Shown: in pieces, positions 26,501 through 37,500 of the stretch
Layout: each line of letters opens with the position of its first letter
Position numbering within the stretch: the first letter of the stretch is position 1
Source: Hymenolepis diminuta
Lineage: Eukaryota; Platyhelminthes; Cestoda; Cyclophyllidea; Hymenolepididae
Direction of reading: 5' to 3'
DNA length: 64,000 nt
Assembly (NCBI GenBank): GCA_900708905.1
Contig: CAADRB010000010.1
Span: 2,440,624 to 2,504,623 of the forward strand
Made by a program: the position numbers and the translations under genes
Notes under the pieces: generated by a model
Told to the model about the DNA's origin: nothing
Seen by the model: the letters and a program-made list of their open reading frames with translations, nothing else
The model's database searches: none

Positions 26501-29500
26501 ATATGGGTGGACGTATTTGTGCAGGTTACAGAAACCAATTCGACTTGTTAGACGAAAGGACTGGAGAGACATTGCATCTTTACCGAACGGAAAATGTCAA
26601 GAGTCAGGCTGTGGCAGTAGTGGAGATAAGATCGGATGATGATTTGGAACTTCTACTTTGCTTCAATCGTAAGATTCTGAAAAAGCTTAATGAATATAAT
26701 ATCATTTAAGAGAATAATTTTAATGCGCAAAAAGGATTATAACCTCAAGCTAGCTCAGTTAGTTAATTAGTTAGTTAGAAAAGTTAGGCAAATGTGCACT
26801 TTATGGCTTAAGGATTTTAAAATGATTCAAAGATTTTCTGAAGTATAATTTCGGTGCCTATTCAAATATGTACAAAATATTATTTTGAAGATGATTAAAT
26901 CATTCTATTGCGGTAGTCCTCACTTCGCTCGAAACTAGATAAGATTAATCTGAAACATCCTGATGGGCACGACTATTCATCTAGACATCCAGCAGAAACC
27001 GTCCTTGTTATAATCTGAAGTATAGCTGAGAAGAACTGTTCGTGACGCCAAATGTAATATTTTTCGGTAAATCCACTAGTTACTTCACTAGATGTAGTAC
27101 AGGACTTTATACAGTACCAAGCCAATGGAAAAAAAGTTCAGAGACTTGCGTGCCACAAGACTGTATTGACTAGGATAACCCACAAGAATGCAATGATGAT
27201 ACTGACAGAAGGTATGTATTATGCGAGTTACACGCGCAGGAATGTATTACTGACACATCGCACACATAGGAAGTTGTCCGCAGTTAGGTGAGCATAGATT
27301 ATATACCCTAAGCAATGTGAACAGGAATAGAAATCACACATGATTGAATGAATTGACCGTAAATAATTAATGAATAGTGAACCTACTGGTATAGAATAAT
27401 TTCAGATATGGAGATACAGGACACATAATACGAATATTAGCAATGGAGTACTTGGGCCATCACATTAACCTGATGCGGCAAAGCATGAAATCAATGTATC
27501 AGCTTGTAACAGAAGTTCTGTCCATTTTTTTAAAATTTGAATTAAAGTGAGAATTTTGTTAAAAACATAAGTATTTAGTACTTAACATAGTCATCGCTTT
27601 TATTAATTACATCTTCTCATCTTGGCATAAGCCTCTCATTTCTTCTTCATAGAATTTAGTCAGTTTTGACTCGAAAAAAGAAACTAGCTTCATTTTGACC
27701 TCTTCTCTTGAAGTAAGCCTTTGTTTCATTAAATGATTCTGTAAGCTGCTGAAAAGATAAAAATCGATCGGTGCAAGATCGGGAGAATATGGTGGGTGAT
27801 GCATGACTTCCCAGTCAAATCCTTCAACGAGATTTTTAGTTGTTCTTGAAGTGAGGAGTCTGGTATTGCCATGGTGCAGAACCACTCCTTTTCGATCGAT
27901 CAAAGATGCCGTTTTTCCTGTAAAAGAGTTTCAAACGAGTTGGCCGCTAACAGTAAACTTCAGATGTCATTGTTTGATTGTCACCCATTAGTTCATCATA
28001 AACAATTCCTTCAAATCCCACCATACACACTAGAGAATTCTTTTTCGGATGCAGTCCCAAATTGTCTCGGTTGTGGAATTGGCTTTGAATCACGACTTAG
28101 CCGCTGTCTTTTGCGCTTAACATTATTGTAAAGGATCCGCCACTTTTCGTGGCTGTCAGTTATAATTCTGACTAAAAAAGGTATCTGAATTTCACGAGAA
28201 CACAGTGAAATACAACAGGTCACACGCTGTTGCTTGTTGATATCTGACAAATCCCATTTCCCAGCCTTTGGGACTTTTCTAGCCAAGTCTTTTCATTTCC
28301 CTATATTTGGTCACATGGCTTACGTTAAAGGTTTTGCTCAATTCTCTAGTAGCGCAGGTCGGATTTTCATCCATGGTAACTTGCAGCTACTCAGATTTGA
28401 GTTTTTTGAACATTCTGCTCTCGGTTCGTCTTTCCGGCTGAGGCCACCCTTTTTGAAATGTGAAGGTGAAAACCACCTTCTGCAGGTCTTTTTATTCACA
28501 ACATCATTTTCATAAGCGTATTTGAGTGTTTTTGCTGAGCTTGCCGTATTTCCTTGATGAAATTCAAACAGTAATATATGCCTGATATGCTCTTTATTTG
28601 AAGTGTACATTAGTTATTAATAACGACAATTATCACACAATCTGAAAGAAGAAATAATGTTTTGTTAATTACCATGGATGAGCATACAACATTAAAAAGC
28701 TGAAGTGAAGTAATTGCACCCTAAACACATAGCTCAAAAATTGGACAGAATTTCTGTTACAACCTGATGGATAAACTTAGGATAACTGTGAACGTCATTA
28801 GTAAATTACCTACCCTAAATCATGACAATCCGAGATATAACCAATCTGATTAATTACATTTAGCTAAGTGAGCACGATTGCTGTGTAAATAATCAACGAA
28901 ACGAGGTCACATGGAAGATTAATCATTCCTACTGAGAATGAAAAAAACAGACTTGAACAAGATGAAAAGATGACTTGATGTCGTACCTGAAGTAGTCTGT
29001 CGCCTTAATTTGGACACGGGATCTGACGTTAGACATATTTTCTTCAAGTTCAGGTTACTACAGTCATCTGTTTTAAAGTTTTGGATTGAATATTTGTAAT
29101 AAGATTTTCAATAAGATTAATCAGTAAGCCTTATTGTTCAGATTTTACCAAGTCAGGATAATTGTCGACGGGTTTTGTAGCGGTCGTCTTTATTCCATCG
29201 ACTTCACTCATATTATCGTTAATGAATTTGTTTTGTTTTACCTTTTTGCGTCTTTAATACTTTTCCCCTCTACTACTCAAACCCATTTAGTTTGATGAGT
29301 CAGTTGATGGTCTAACTTTATTCTCAATAAGATTAACATAGACTAATCAATTCATGCTCGTCTTTTTTCCTACAATCTTCAATTTTAATGCCTATGAAGG
29401 GAATACAACTACATGCAGTTTCCCCTAATTTTATATAATTGCATACCTACTTGCACTGTCAATGCTAATGAGTTCTCACATCTCTGTAAGAATTATTTGG

Positions 29501-32488
29501 ACTTAAAAATCAAGGTTTTATGTTCCGCTCTCAATGAATAGAGCGATCTAATAAAATGTTTAATGTTGACAATGCTACTCACGAGTATATGTATCTTGGT
29601 TTAGAGATGTTTGCTAATTTTGTTGATTACATGAATCAGAATTTTGATACGATTTTATCGTGTTGTTTACTAAAACATTTGCATTGAAATTTTATTACTT
29701 ATGGCCGAAGAGAATTAGGTAAATTCGTGAATCACAGACTTGGAATCAGTCGTCCCGCATTCATTTGAGAACTCCATATAAGTTTTTTCATAACTTTTGT
29801 GAGATGGTTCTTACCATCTACAACCGCTATTCTTAATATCCCCTTCGGGTCTAGCAACCTCTATCCAAGAAAAGGAAGGCGAGGTTTAATTACTGATGAT
29901 GGAGATTATTGAGGATAAAAAATCTGACTAATTTTCTTTTATCTACAAAAAGTAAAGTAAAGTATAAATTTTCGCTTTTGCTTATTTATTTGTTTCCTTC
30001 CGTAACTACTCATATTTCCTTGTTTTTTTTATTTATTCAATAAACATTTTTTTTTCTACTCTGTAGGAAACTGCTATCTCCAACGCATCACAAAGCGAAC
30101 CATGCTGTTCCACAATCACTCTGACATATTCAATATGTGCACTTCAATTGAAGGAATGGAACATCAATATCCCGAGGGTTTCAGTTCACCAGGTCCAACT
30201 ATCAAATCTTCTCTCACGAATAGTCGAGTTCAAACTGCCGCCACGACAGACTACAATTTCTCATGGAATTTTGAACCGAAACAGATAGGTATGTGTTTCT
30301 CTAAAACGCACTAATGTCATATTGAGAGCGGTTTTACGTGGAAATTTGCTTGTTTAGTTTTGGCGCCACCATATATACTCGCATTCACAGAAAGTGCAAT
30401 TGAGTTTCGGCTTATCATTAATGGAAGTCTTGTTCATACTATGACTGTTCCCAACTGTCTCCTCCTTTCTTACAAGGTAAGTTCGGCGGTGTACAAGTGG
30501 TGTTCACAAACTGAGCAGTTAATTAATATCCACTTTCTTTTTTGTTATAGTACGATATTTACTTTGCTTCGAGCTCAGAAGCGTTGCATCAGAGTGTTCT
30601 CTCTGGCAGTTTGTGTCAACCCGTAAGAGTGCTTCCTGTTCAAGTTGTCGATTTTCCACAAACGCAGCAAACTCGACAAGCGTCTGCACCGCCAAGAAAT
30701 GTCAGTCCTACTCGTGGTAGGAAACCGATTTCTGGTAAGATGCTTCTTAAAATTGGAAGCCACTAACATTGTCACGGAGAAGTATGCTTTATGGCAGAGA
30801 ACGTATAAAATTCTATTCCTCCGGTTTCGAAAATGGAGAAATTTTGAAATAAATCAAATTTCTGCCATAGGTAAAATAGTATAGTGGTTACAATCCGCTT
30901 TAGTTTATTGAATGACGACTAAATATTTTTACATGTATTTGTTTATTGAGCATTGCCATTCGTATCTACTTGGTGGTGTCTCCAAATTAAGTTGTTAATG
31001 ATCAGACCTCTAGCGTCCTATCGGAGGCATGTCGGTTTGTATCTGAACTGCCCTAATCGATTACTCATCAGATAAACAAAGAAAGCAAAACAGTCAACTC
31101 CATTTAGCATACGGTAATTTGGCCTTTTTATCATATTCTCCTTTCAGCTTATGCAGCGCTGACGCTAAATTTTAATTCCTACCTTCCCTTCTATGGATAC
31201 TTCTGCACTTCACTGAACTCGTGGCTTTCTGATTTAGGAATGATTGCTGTATCCCGTTAGTCTTTAAAAAGGGTTATTAATCCTGCGAATGGATTTCTTG
31301 AAGCCTAACTGGTAATGTTCCTAATGCAGTTCTAAAATGGGGAATTAGTGTTACTTCAGATTTCTTATTTGTTCTATTTAACCACCATTGATTGATGTTT
31401 TAGTTAATTGTTTACGTAATTTCTTGTTTACTTTTTTATAAAATAAGTTACATACGTGCGCAATGCATTTTCACACACGTAAATCTTAGAAATCTTGATT
31501 CTGGGCAATCAGAGGCAAGGCACACCTACAGATAGGCAATTTTTCATTCCATTAGAGTTGTTTACTTCTTGATATGGGGACATTTGGTTAACTTCTGCGA
31601 ATAACATGTATTTGATACTCTCTCACCTTACTGTGAACGACTGTATATCAATGGGATTCATTTTCAATAACTTCGATACGCTTGACTGAATTAACTTATC
31701 TATGGCCAATTTTACAGATCGAATTTCTGATTGATTTAAAAAAACGATTCCTTTTGTAAAATTATTTTTCCCATTTAATAGAGTCTGGAAGTTTTATAAA
31801 GATGTTAAAGAACGAGAAATATTTCTGCGTCAACTTATCACCTTTTCAGATCCCATGGGAAAATATATTTAGCACGAGTCTTTTAGCCTTAGTTGAGTAA
31901 TTGTTATCGTCTTAAATTGATGAATGTCAGCTCTTATCTTAACTTTGTTGTGATTAAATCTTACGGTCTTTCGTTTAAGAAACAAATGCTCTAATTTACT
32001 ATAAAAATACTTTTTTGTATTTAGTGAAAGAGATAATTCCTGTTAGACAATGTAGAATCATATGATTACTTAAATTTTATAGCATAATGACCGAATTTAA
32101 CTTTCGACCGTTAAATATGCCGTCAAAAATGTTTGACGTACATACCATCTACTACTTAACTTGAGTTTCAGTAGCAAACAACGAAAGTGGGTTAGGGGTA
32201 TCACCCCAACAAGGCAACGCGACCGAATCAGCAGCTCATGCATCTTCCACTTGCTTAGCTATGGGATCTTCCTTCACAAGTTGTTCTTCCGACAGTAGTG
32301 GAAGTCAGCATCATTGCATACGATACATCTACTACATCTCCATACAAACCCTCACAGGTCGACATTATGACAACAGCCCCGACAGAGACACTTGTGAATC
32401 CCCCAATCCTATTCGAGTGCTGGAGAAGATACGTGATATTCGAGACGCCCCGGAAACGCTTCAATTCTTCCCTCTTTCCCCTTCTTGA
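8570..32488 (+). CDS. GARNL3: GARNL3-type Rap/Ran-GAP plus citron-homology (CNH) protein
   Basis: Twenty-three exons join in frame to 3156 nt (1051 aa; human GARNL3 is about the same size): 8570-9089, 9158-9246, 9289-9353, 9388-9478, 9517-9592, 9680-9778, 12736-12839, 13875-13989, 14737-14782, 14861-14967, 19341-19453, 22596-22706, 22782-22856, 24795-24858, 24932-24979, 25836-25934, 26016-26117, 26203-26375, 26452-26668, 30067-30288, 30358-30476, 30551-30734, 32172-32488. All have GT/AG borders. Residues about 250-440 form the Rap-GAP domain: GVLYCKDGQ, RLLGDRIALK, GHEIMFHVSTLLP and KRHIGNDIV, the last with the catalytic 'Asn thumb' at about N357. The family-specific segment FSEESVPYFGP...TDHEELRHFLLVK follows. 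Residues about 530-905 form the CNH domain (LLTCTDGGVYAL, CAGYRNQFDLLDERTGE, ILAFTESAIEFRLIINGSLV). The Ser/Pro-rich stretch between GRFRLEAG and HLENPE is longer than in vertebrates. The ATG follows an in-frame TGA; vertebrate proteins start further upstream, so a 5' exon may be missing. Predicted role: GTPase activation of Rap-family GTPases at membranes, by homology. Confidence 0.93.
9779..12735 (+). other. Intron 6 of the GARNL3-type gene (2957 nt)
   Basis: It begins GTAAGT and ends TTTTCAG. It is AT-rich with no supported exon on either strand. The only notable element is a G-rich run near 11523-11539 on the coding strand. Confidence 0.7.
11523..11539 (+). repeat. G-run (G6-A-G8) in an intron
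   Basis: Six and eight consecutive G residues are separated by one A, with a shorter G5 run about 60 bp upstream. It is an isolated purine block in AT-rich intron 6 on the transcribed sense strand, so it would also be present in the pre-mRNA. Confidence 0.7.
14968..19340 (+). other. Intron 10 of the GARNL3-type gene (4373 nt)
   Basis: This is the largest intron of the gene, starting GTAAGT and ending ACATTTTAG. It splits a Leu codon between LLVK and INGEKA. Several short open frames occur in it (for example 15774-16007, 16232-16504 and 17109-17378 on the plus strand), but none shows a domain or splice context that I can support. Confidence 0.7.
19454..22595 (+). other. Intron 11 of the GARNL3-type gene (3142 nt)
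   Basis: Starts GTAAGA and ends TTTCCAG. AT-rich, with no recognisable gene, repeat array or RNA. The 73-codon plus-strand frame at 21009-21230 has no family I recognise. Confidence 0.7.
23026..23600 (+). repeat. Possible LTR-like or SINE-like remnant in intron 13
   Basis: This is a GC- and purine-richer island. It opens with GATAGCTCAGTTGG (23033-23046), which resembles a tRNA A box. From about 23089 it reads TGTTGGAGTTAG, a typical-looking LTR start, followed by a TATAAAA near 23357 and AATAAA near 23575, the order expected of U3-R-U5. No target-site duplication, primer-binding site or coding remnant could be identified, so the call is weak. A simple intronic composition shift is the alternative. 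Confidence 0.25.
27499..27531 (+). repeat. Left terminal inverted repeat of the mariner
   Basis: Begins TCAGCTTGTAACAGAA directly after a TA dinucleotide. Its reverse complement recurs at 28735-28767 with four mismatches in 33 bases. Confidence 0.85.
28735..28767 (-). repeat. Right terminal inverted repeat of the mariner
   Basis: Read on the minus strand it begins TCAGGTTGTAACAGAA. The flanking dinucleotide is TG where the duplicated TA is expected, consistent with an old insertion. Confidence 0.85.
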
Positions 32489-34517
32489 GGTGTGCATAAT
32501 GGCATAATTCCCAACCTGTACTGAGAACCCATTACTTTCTTTAACACCTTTGTCTGATCTGATATATTGATGTGGTTGCTTGCGAATTTTTTAGTTTTCT
32601 TTAGGGAAAAAATGAAGGATGAAGGAAAGGTTTTATTTCCATTAAGTAATTAACATTGAGAAACAACTCGTTAAGACGCATTAGCAAGTAGAACTGATAC
32701 TACTTCCTCGCTTAAGTTTACGTATTCTATTATTCGTTTGAAATATTAGAATGAATGGATACAATAAACTGTTTTACAAACTGAGATGAGATATTATAAC
32801 AATCAACAAAAAGAGCATATAATGACGAGGAATAACAGGATGTTAATGACGGGAAGTTCTCTACTGTTACGCTTGTGAGTTAATGGCTAGGCAATTTGTC
32901 AAGATTAACAAAATTTTCGCCAGTGAAAATTTAAGAGGATATAATGATCCAAATATTATATTAAAAAGAACCAACCTACACGTTTGTTTGTCAGAGTATG
33001 CCAGCGAGAAGCTACGATTTGTTGAATTCCATTTTATCGGATGAAATTTTTACCAAACTAATGAAAAGATAAGTGCAGTGGCGAGACCGACCATCATGAT
33101 TATAGCATAGACAAGCATTTGCTCCATATTAGGGAGTTAATCATGAAATTGGAATTTCGGAACGTGACATACCTATTTGGTAAATATTATTTGATCCAAA
33201 TCAAAAAGTCAAAAAATTCCTTAAAGTACTGACGTTGCTCGCATCATTTTTTTATTTCCTTCTCATCATTCATCGGACTTTTTGTTAACCGGTTTCAGTT
33301 GCTTCACACAATTAAAAATGATAATTTATTTGCATTACTGTGGAAAATAACAATAAATTCTCAACTACATTAAGGGAGGCGTCAATAACAATGGCCTTGA
33401 GTAAAAGAAAGATATTATTTAGGCGCATTCCGTTGTCAGTCTAATTGACCAGAAATAACCTGTGCGGTTGGTCATGCACTTTATTGGATGTACACGGATG
33501 TGTTCATCCGTAACGACAGACGTGCGCGTTGACTGCTGCAACACGAGATATATCAATTCCGTTTTTTCTTCATCCTTAGTAGTCTTCGTGAATTCGAATA
33601 ATTTCATCAACCAGAAATGAAAAAATATACTGTTTAGACCTTCATCCTTTTTGTGTTAAAATTTACTCCTTTCTTTCAGTAAGGCAGGGAAATGCAAAAC
33701 CAGTAACGAGGAACAACCTCGAGAACTAATCAAATGCCGTTTTAATGTCTTTCATTGACATACTTCGCTCATTCACTGTTTTGTTTGTTACTACGTAATT
33801 ATCCTACTGATTCTAATCTCACGCTAAACGAACAGCTGGTTACAAGTTTGGCTAAAACTAAGAAATCACGTACGAAGGATAAGGAAAACTTGCTAAATTA
33901 TGGTCGGCTTTACTATTCACACTAACACTAAATCGGAAAGAGACAGTGGCGGTTGATTTCCTTATTAAAATAAAGCAAAAAATAGACGTCGGTCCAGAGA
34001 CTTGTGGGTCAAAATACTTGTGTAAGCAATAGGAAGATCAGCAAAACACTTACACGCTTACCATAGAATGAAGTACAGGAGATGAAAGCTCCGCTAGATT
34101 GATAGACCATTCAAACGTAGGTCGCTAAAGGCTCTAAAATAATGACAGGCTGTGTTAGTCCATTTCCTCTTATTTGTTCACTCTTGTTGTGACAGACAAG
34201 TACATAGTTTGTTTAAAATAGACATAGTTCTCGATGCAAATCATGGTGAATATTAGGTAGATTTAATAGACTAGAGCATAAGTCTGGGAAAAAATAGTTG
34301 GTGCTTCTTTATCTCTGCTATTCCAATAAAAATTTTTCGCCTAATTCCTTATGAAATTTGGGTGGCATTGGATTTGACTAAATTGCAACAACTTCTGAAC
34401 CAATAATAATTTACATTAAGCGATTATCACCATTGAATGGTAGTTTAATTTTTCCTCAACAGAACTAGGATTATTTACAAATATGACAAATATACTAAGC
34501 GACATTCACAACAAACA
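32489..34517. other. Intergenic region between two convergent genes
   Basis: It separates the 3' ends of the GARNL3-type gene (+) and the CW-PWWP gene (-). AT-rich; no coding signal beyond a 63-codon minus-strand frame (33419-33610) with no features. Confidence 0.6.
32763..32768 (+). terminator. Polyadenylation signal for the GARNL3-type gene
   Basis: A canonical AATAAA lies 275 nt after the TGA stop at 32486-32488 and before the convergent CW-PWWP gene. Confidence 0.5.
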
Positions 34518-34523
34518 TTTATT
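34518..34523 (-). terminator. Polyadenylation signal of the CW-PWWP gene
   Basis: AATAAA on the minus strand starts only four nucleotides after the TGA at 34528-34530, so the predicted 3' UTR would be very short. Confidence 0.5.
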
Positions 34524-34527
34524 TAAC

Positions 34528-37500
34528 TCATGCAGGTTTAAGTTGCAAATGAAAGGGTAGGTTGATTAAAATGTCACTGACTTTCTTGATAAGATAAACT
34601 CTTTCATTCAAGCAGGACCGTATAGACTGCTCTAGAAAGTTAAGCATTGAGTTAGATGTGGAATTTTGAAATCGTTGAGCAACATTTTCGGCAGTGTTTT
34701 GCTCTCTACTTTCTGCATAATCCAATCGGTTGGAGTTTTCCAGAAAATTTTCTTGTAATAGATTCAGATCCACAATAGTATAACTATAGTCCTTGACGTT
34801 TATTTCATTCAAACTGTAGTTAGACAATAAAGCTGCATTCGAAGGTCCCTCGATAACAGTTTCTTGGGACGGACTAACGTTAAAGAATCGGGAATCCGAT
34901 GATACAGACAAAGATTTGGGCGGTAGAAGCTGGTTCGTGGATTCGACATAACAAGTATTATCCAGGTTAAGTTCCTTTCGATTGCTAGCCGCTAGATGCA
35001 GAGTCTGGTTATTAAAATGAATAAAAGAGGCGTTTAAACTACAAGTAATTTGGAAATAAGGGACATAACTTACCTCGACCGATGGAGGATTAAGGAAAGA
35101 TGGTGACCCTTCGCTGGTAGATTTTGATACTTCAGCTGACAAAGTCTTCATCAATGTAGATTCTTCCACTTCTGTGATCTCTCTAATCTGTGGTTTTTTG
35201 GCCAAAAGCTTTAAGATATCAAAAACGTGTTAAAGACAAATATCTATTATTAACCAAAGACTAATGTAATGGCTCATAGCAACGTATTTCTGAACAGCAA
35301 GTAAGCATAAATTGCCTTCAATTATAAATTTTGGTGTTCTTACATAGGTGCCGAAACCGCCTTAACCTAAACTCTGTAAAAAATCCCATCCTGACTAATC
35401 TACTTTTCAATACACAACTTCTGTGCACGTACAACACTTTCCTTTAGCCTAATAAGACTTGTAAATATGTTTATATACCCCCTTGCTTAGTGGTTTTACG
35501 GTTGATACATGATGCACTCAAAAGAAACTCCCCGGCTTCATCTCTCGTGCAATGATTTATCGGTTATTGGATTCTCAAGCTCACACCTGAATATGTTAGA
35601 TGATTAGTGAAGATTTCATCGATGCAATTATTGGCTAATTAGGAAGTCAGTCTATCAAATTTCCGCTCCTATATAAAAAAATTAATTTTATTAACAGAAA
35701 GTAGTTGTTTGAGCTAAAAGTCTTCTCTCTACTTCCTGAAGTCTGAGTATTGTTCAGCTTTATAAAGGGCGGCTGTGCAGTTATAAAACCATGATTATTG
35801 GTTCGTCTTTTTCTTACCATTCTTTACAATCATTCCCATTTTAGACTGCAAATATATTTGCAAATTTGTAAATAAAAATGGAACTATTCGCACTCCTCAT
35901 TCTTGGGCGCTTCCATCATAAATGATCTAATTATCTTCCATCTTATCGATATTGCCAAAGGTACAAATAATATTGACCATCTCAAATAACACAACGATAT
36001 CAGTTAAAAGAAATTATAAATAAAAAGTTCTGTTACGAAGCGCGCCTTCTGCAACTAAGGAATAAAGCATTTTTCTTCTTCAGATACGCGATGTAGTAAA
36101 GTAAACGACAAAAACAAATAATTTTTTCGTTGCCTTCTCTCAGAAATTTCCGTTATAACAAAGCACTTCTTTAGATTTAGAAATTTGATTGATAAAATGT
36201 AATGCAAGGGAGTTATTAAGCAAAAAAGCATTTACGGGTTTTAAATGAGTAACGCCCAATCGCGAAGACGAATTTTCATCAGTTTCTTTTTTCTTTCTTG
36301 GGCGTCCGCGTCGATTTACTTTGTAATTTAGTGTCTTTAGTTGCTGAATACCCGCTATAAGTTTCTTCCTCTTTGATTGAAAGGCTTTGTAAGACTTTTT
36401 GGCGTTTTTTGAGTATTCATATCCAATTGTCTCCAATCTTTTCTGAAATGCGATAAGTTAGATTTGTCAATGTGCTACTGAAAAATAGTAAGTAGACGAA
36501 GATGTGGAACTTACTTGAATTGGAAGTTTTAATGCATTTTCCGCTTCTTCAATAGCATCCTGTATTTTTCGCCAGTATTTATTTTTCTGTCAGCAAATAA
36601 ACAACATTTTTATTTACAACCATTTTGATAATACAGTTGTCATAAAAAATTTTCATGAGGAGCATTCGCGTCTATGTAACCTTGTAAGGATTTCGTTTTA
36701 ATACCTTTTACGAAGACGTGAATCAACAATTCCAGACTTGGAAATTTGGATTTGCCAGATAACTGACTAACTATTAATATGAGATCTCGAACAGCATCTA
36801 AAACTTTCCCTTTTTGTTAGCCAATCAAAAAATGGTGACGCCGCTGATAGTTCATGAACGACAGTGCTAGATGAAAATTTTGTTTAGTATCTTGATAAAT
36901 TAATGAGGTTTCAAAATCGCATTTGAATAGTTTTATTGAGTAGCTTGATATATCTCCATATAAATCTACTTACTCTTTAACGTGATAATTTATATCTTAT
37001 ATCTGTGCTCTCCCAACCATTCAATGACATCCGGCCATATTCCAAGTTTTACTAGACCTCTTTTTTGCAAATAAGGAGCGAGTTTTCGGATTCTCCGTCT
37101 CCCATAACTGTTATCATCGATAAAAAAATCGCCTTCCCTCACTTGTCCATAGTTGATATGGCCAAGCTATCGTGCTTTTCATACCATCTTAATAGTTATT
37201 CGTACATCCAATATTATAACACGCCCTTTTAAACAAAAGTATTTCAGAAGAAAAAAATGTGCATTTTATTAAGAGGGTATGATTGGAATTTCTGATCCAT
37301 TCACTTTATTGTGAATAGATAAATGTAATAAAGATATGGCAAATGCATATCAGAGGCTATTAGTAGGTGACTATGAAAGATGCTTTATAGTGCACTTTAA
37401 TTTACCAGAACAATCACATTCATTAATTCGATTGACTAAACCACATGCCAAGTTGTGACTATTTTTCACTCATCTAACTAAAGAGGTAAATGATATGCGA

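Larger units (their letters stand above)
27499..28767 (-). mobile_element. Degenerate mariner (Tc1/mariner superfamily) element
   Basis: The element is 1269 bp, normal for mariner, with terminal inverted repeats at 27499-27531 and 28735-28767 that match at 29 of 33 positions. A TA flanks the left end; the right flank is TG, a likely decayed TA. The minus strand encodes a transposase in pieces. The N-terminal HTH region is at 28610-28338 (HILLFEFHQGNTA, KTCRRWF, DEP). The middle is at 28286-28011 (DLSDINKQQR, DSHEKW in place of the usual DEKW motif). The catalytic end is at 27903-27575 (YSPDLAPIDFYLF, and DDYVKY at the C-terminus in another frame). Frameshifts separate the parts, and the HDN motif that carries the second catalytic Asp reads HHGN. 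The element therefore cannot code for its own movement. It lies antisense in intron 19 of the GARNL3-type gene. Confidence 0.87.
26669..30066 (+). other. Intron 19 of the GARNL3-type gene (3398 nt), host of a mariner
   Basis: Starts GTAAGA and ends CTGTAG, joining C|GA to give the Arg of FNRNCYLQ. It carries the antisense mariner relic at 27.5-28.8 kb. The remaining sequence is AT-rich with no gene seen. Confidence 0.8.

Noticed and set aside
32255..32497. Minus-strand 80-codon frame over the last GARNL3 exon
   Set aside because: It is a shadow of the terminal coding exon, which ends at 32488.
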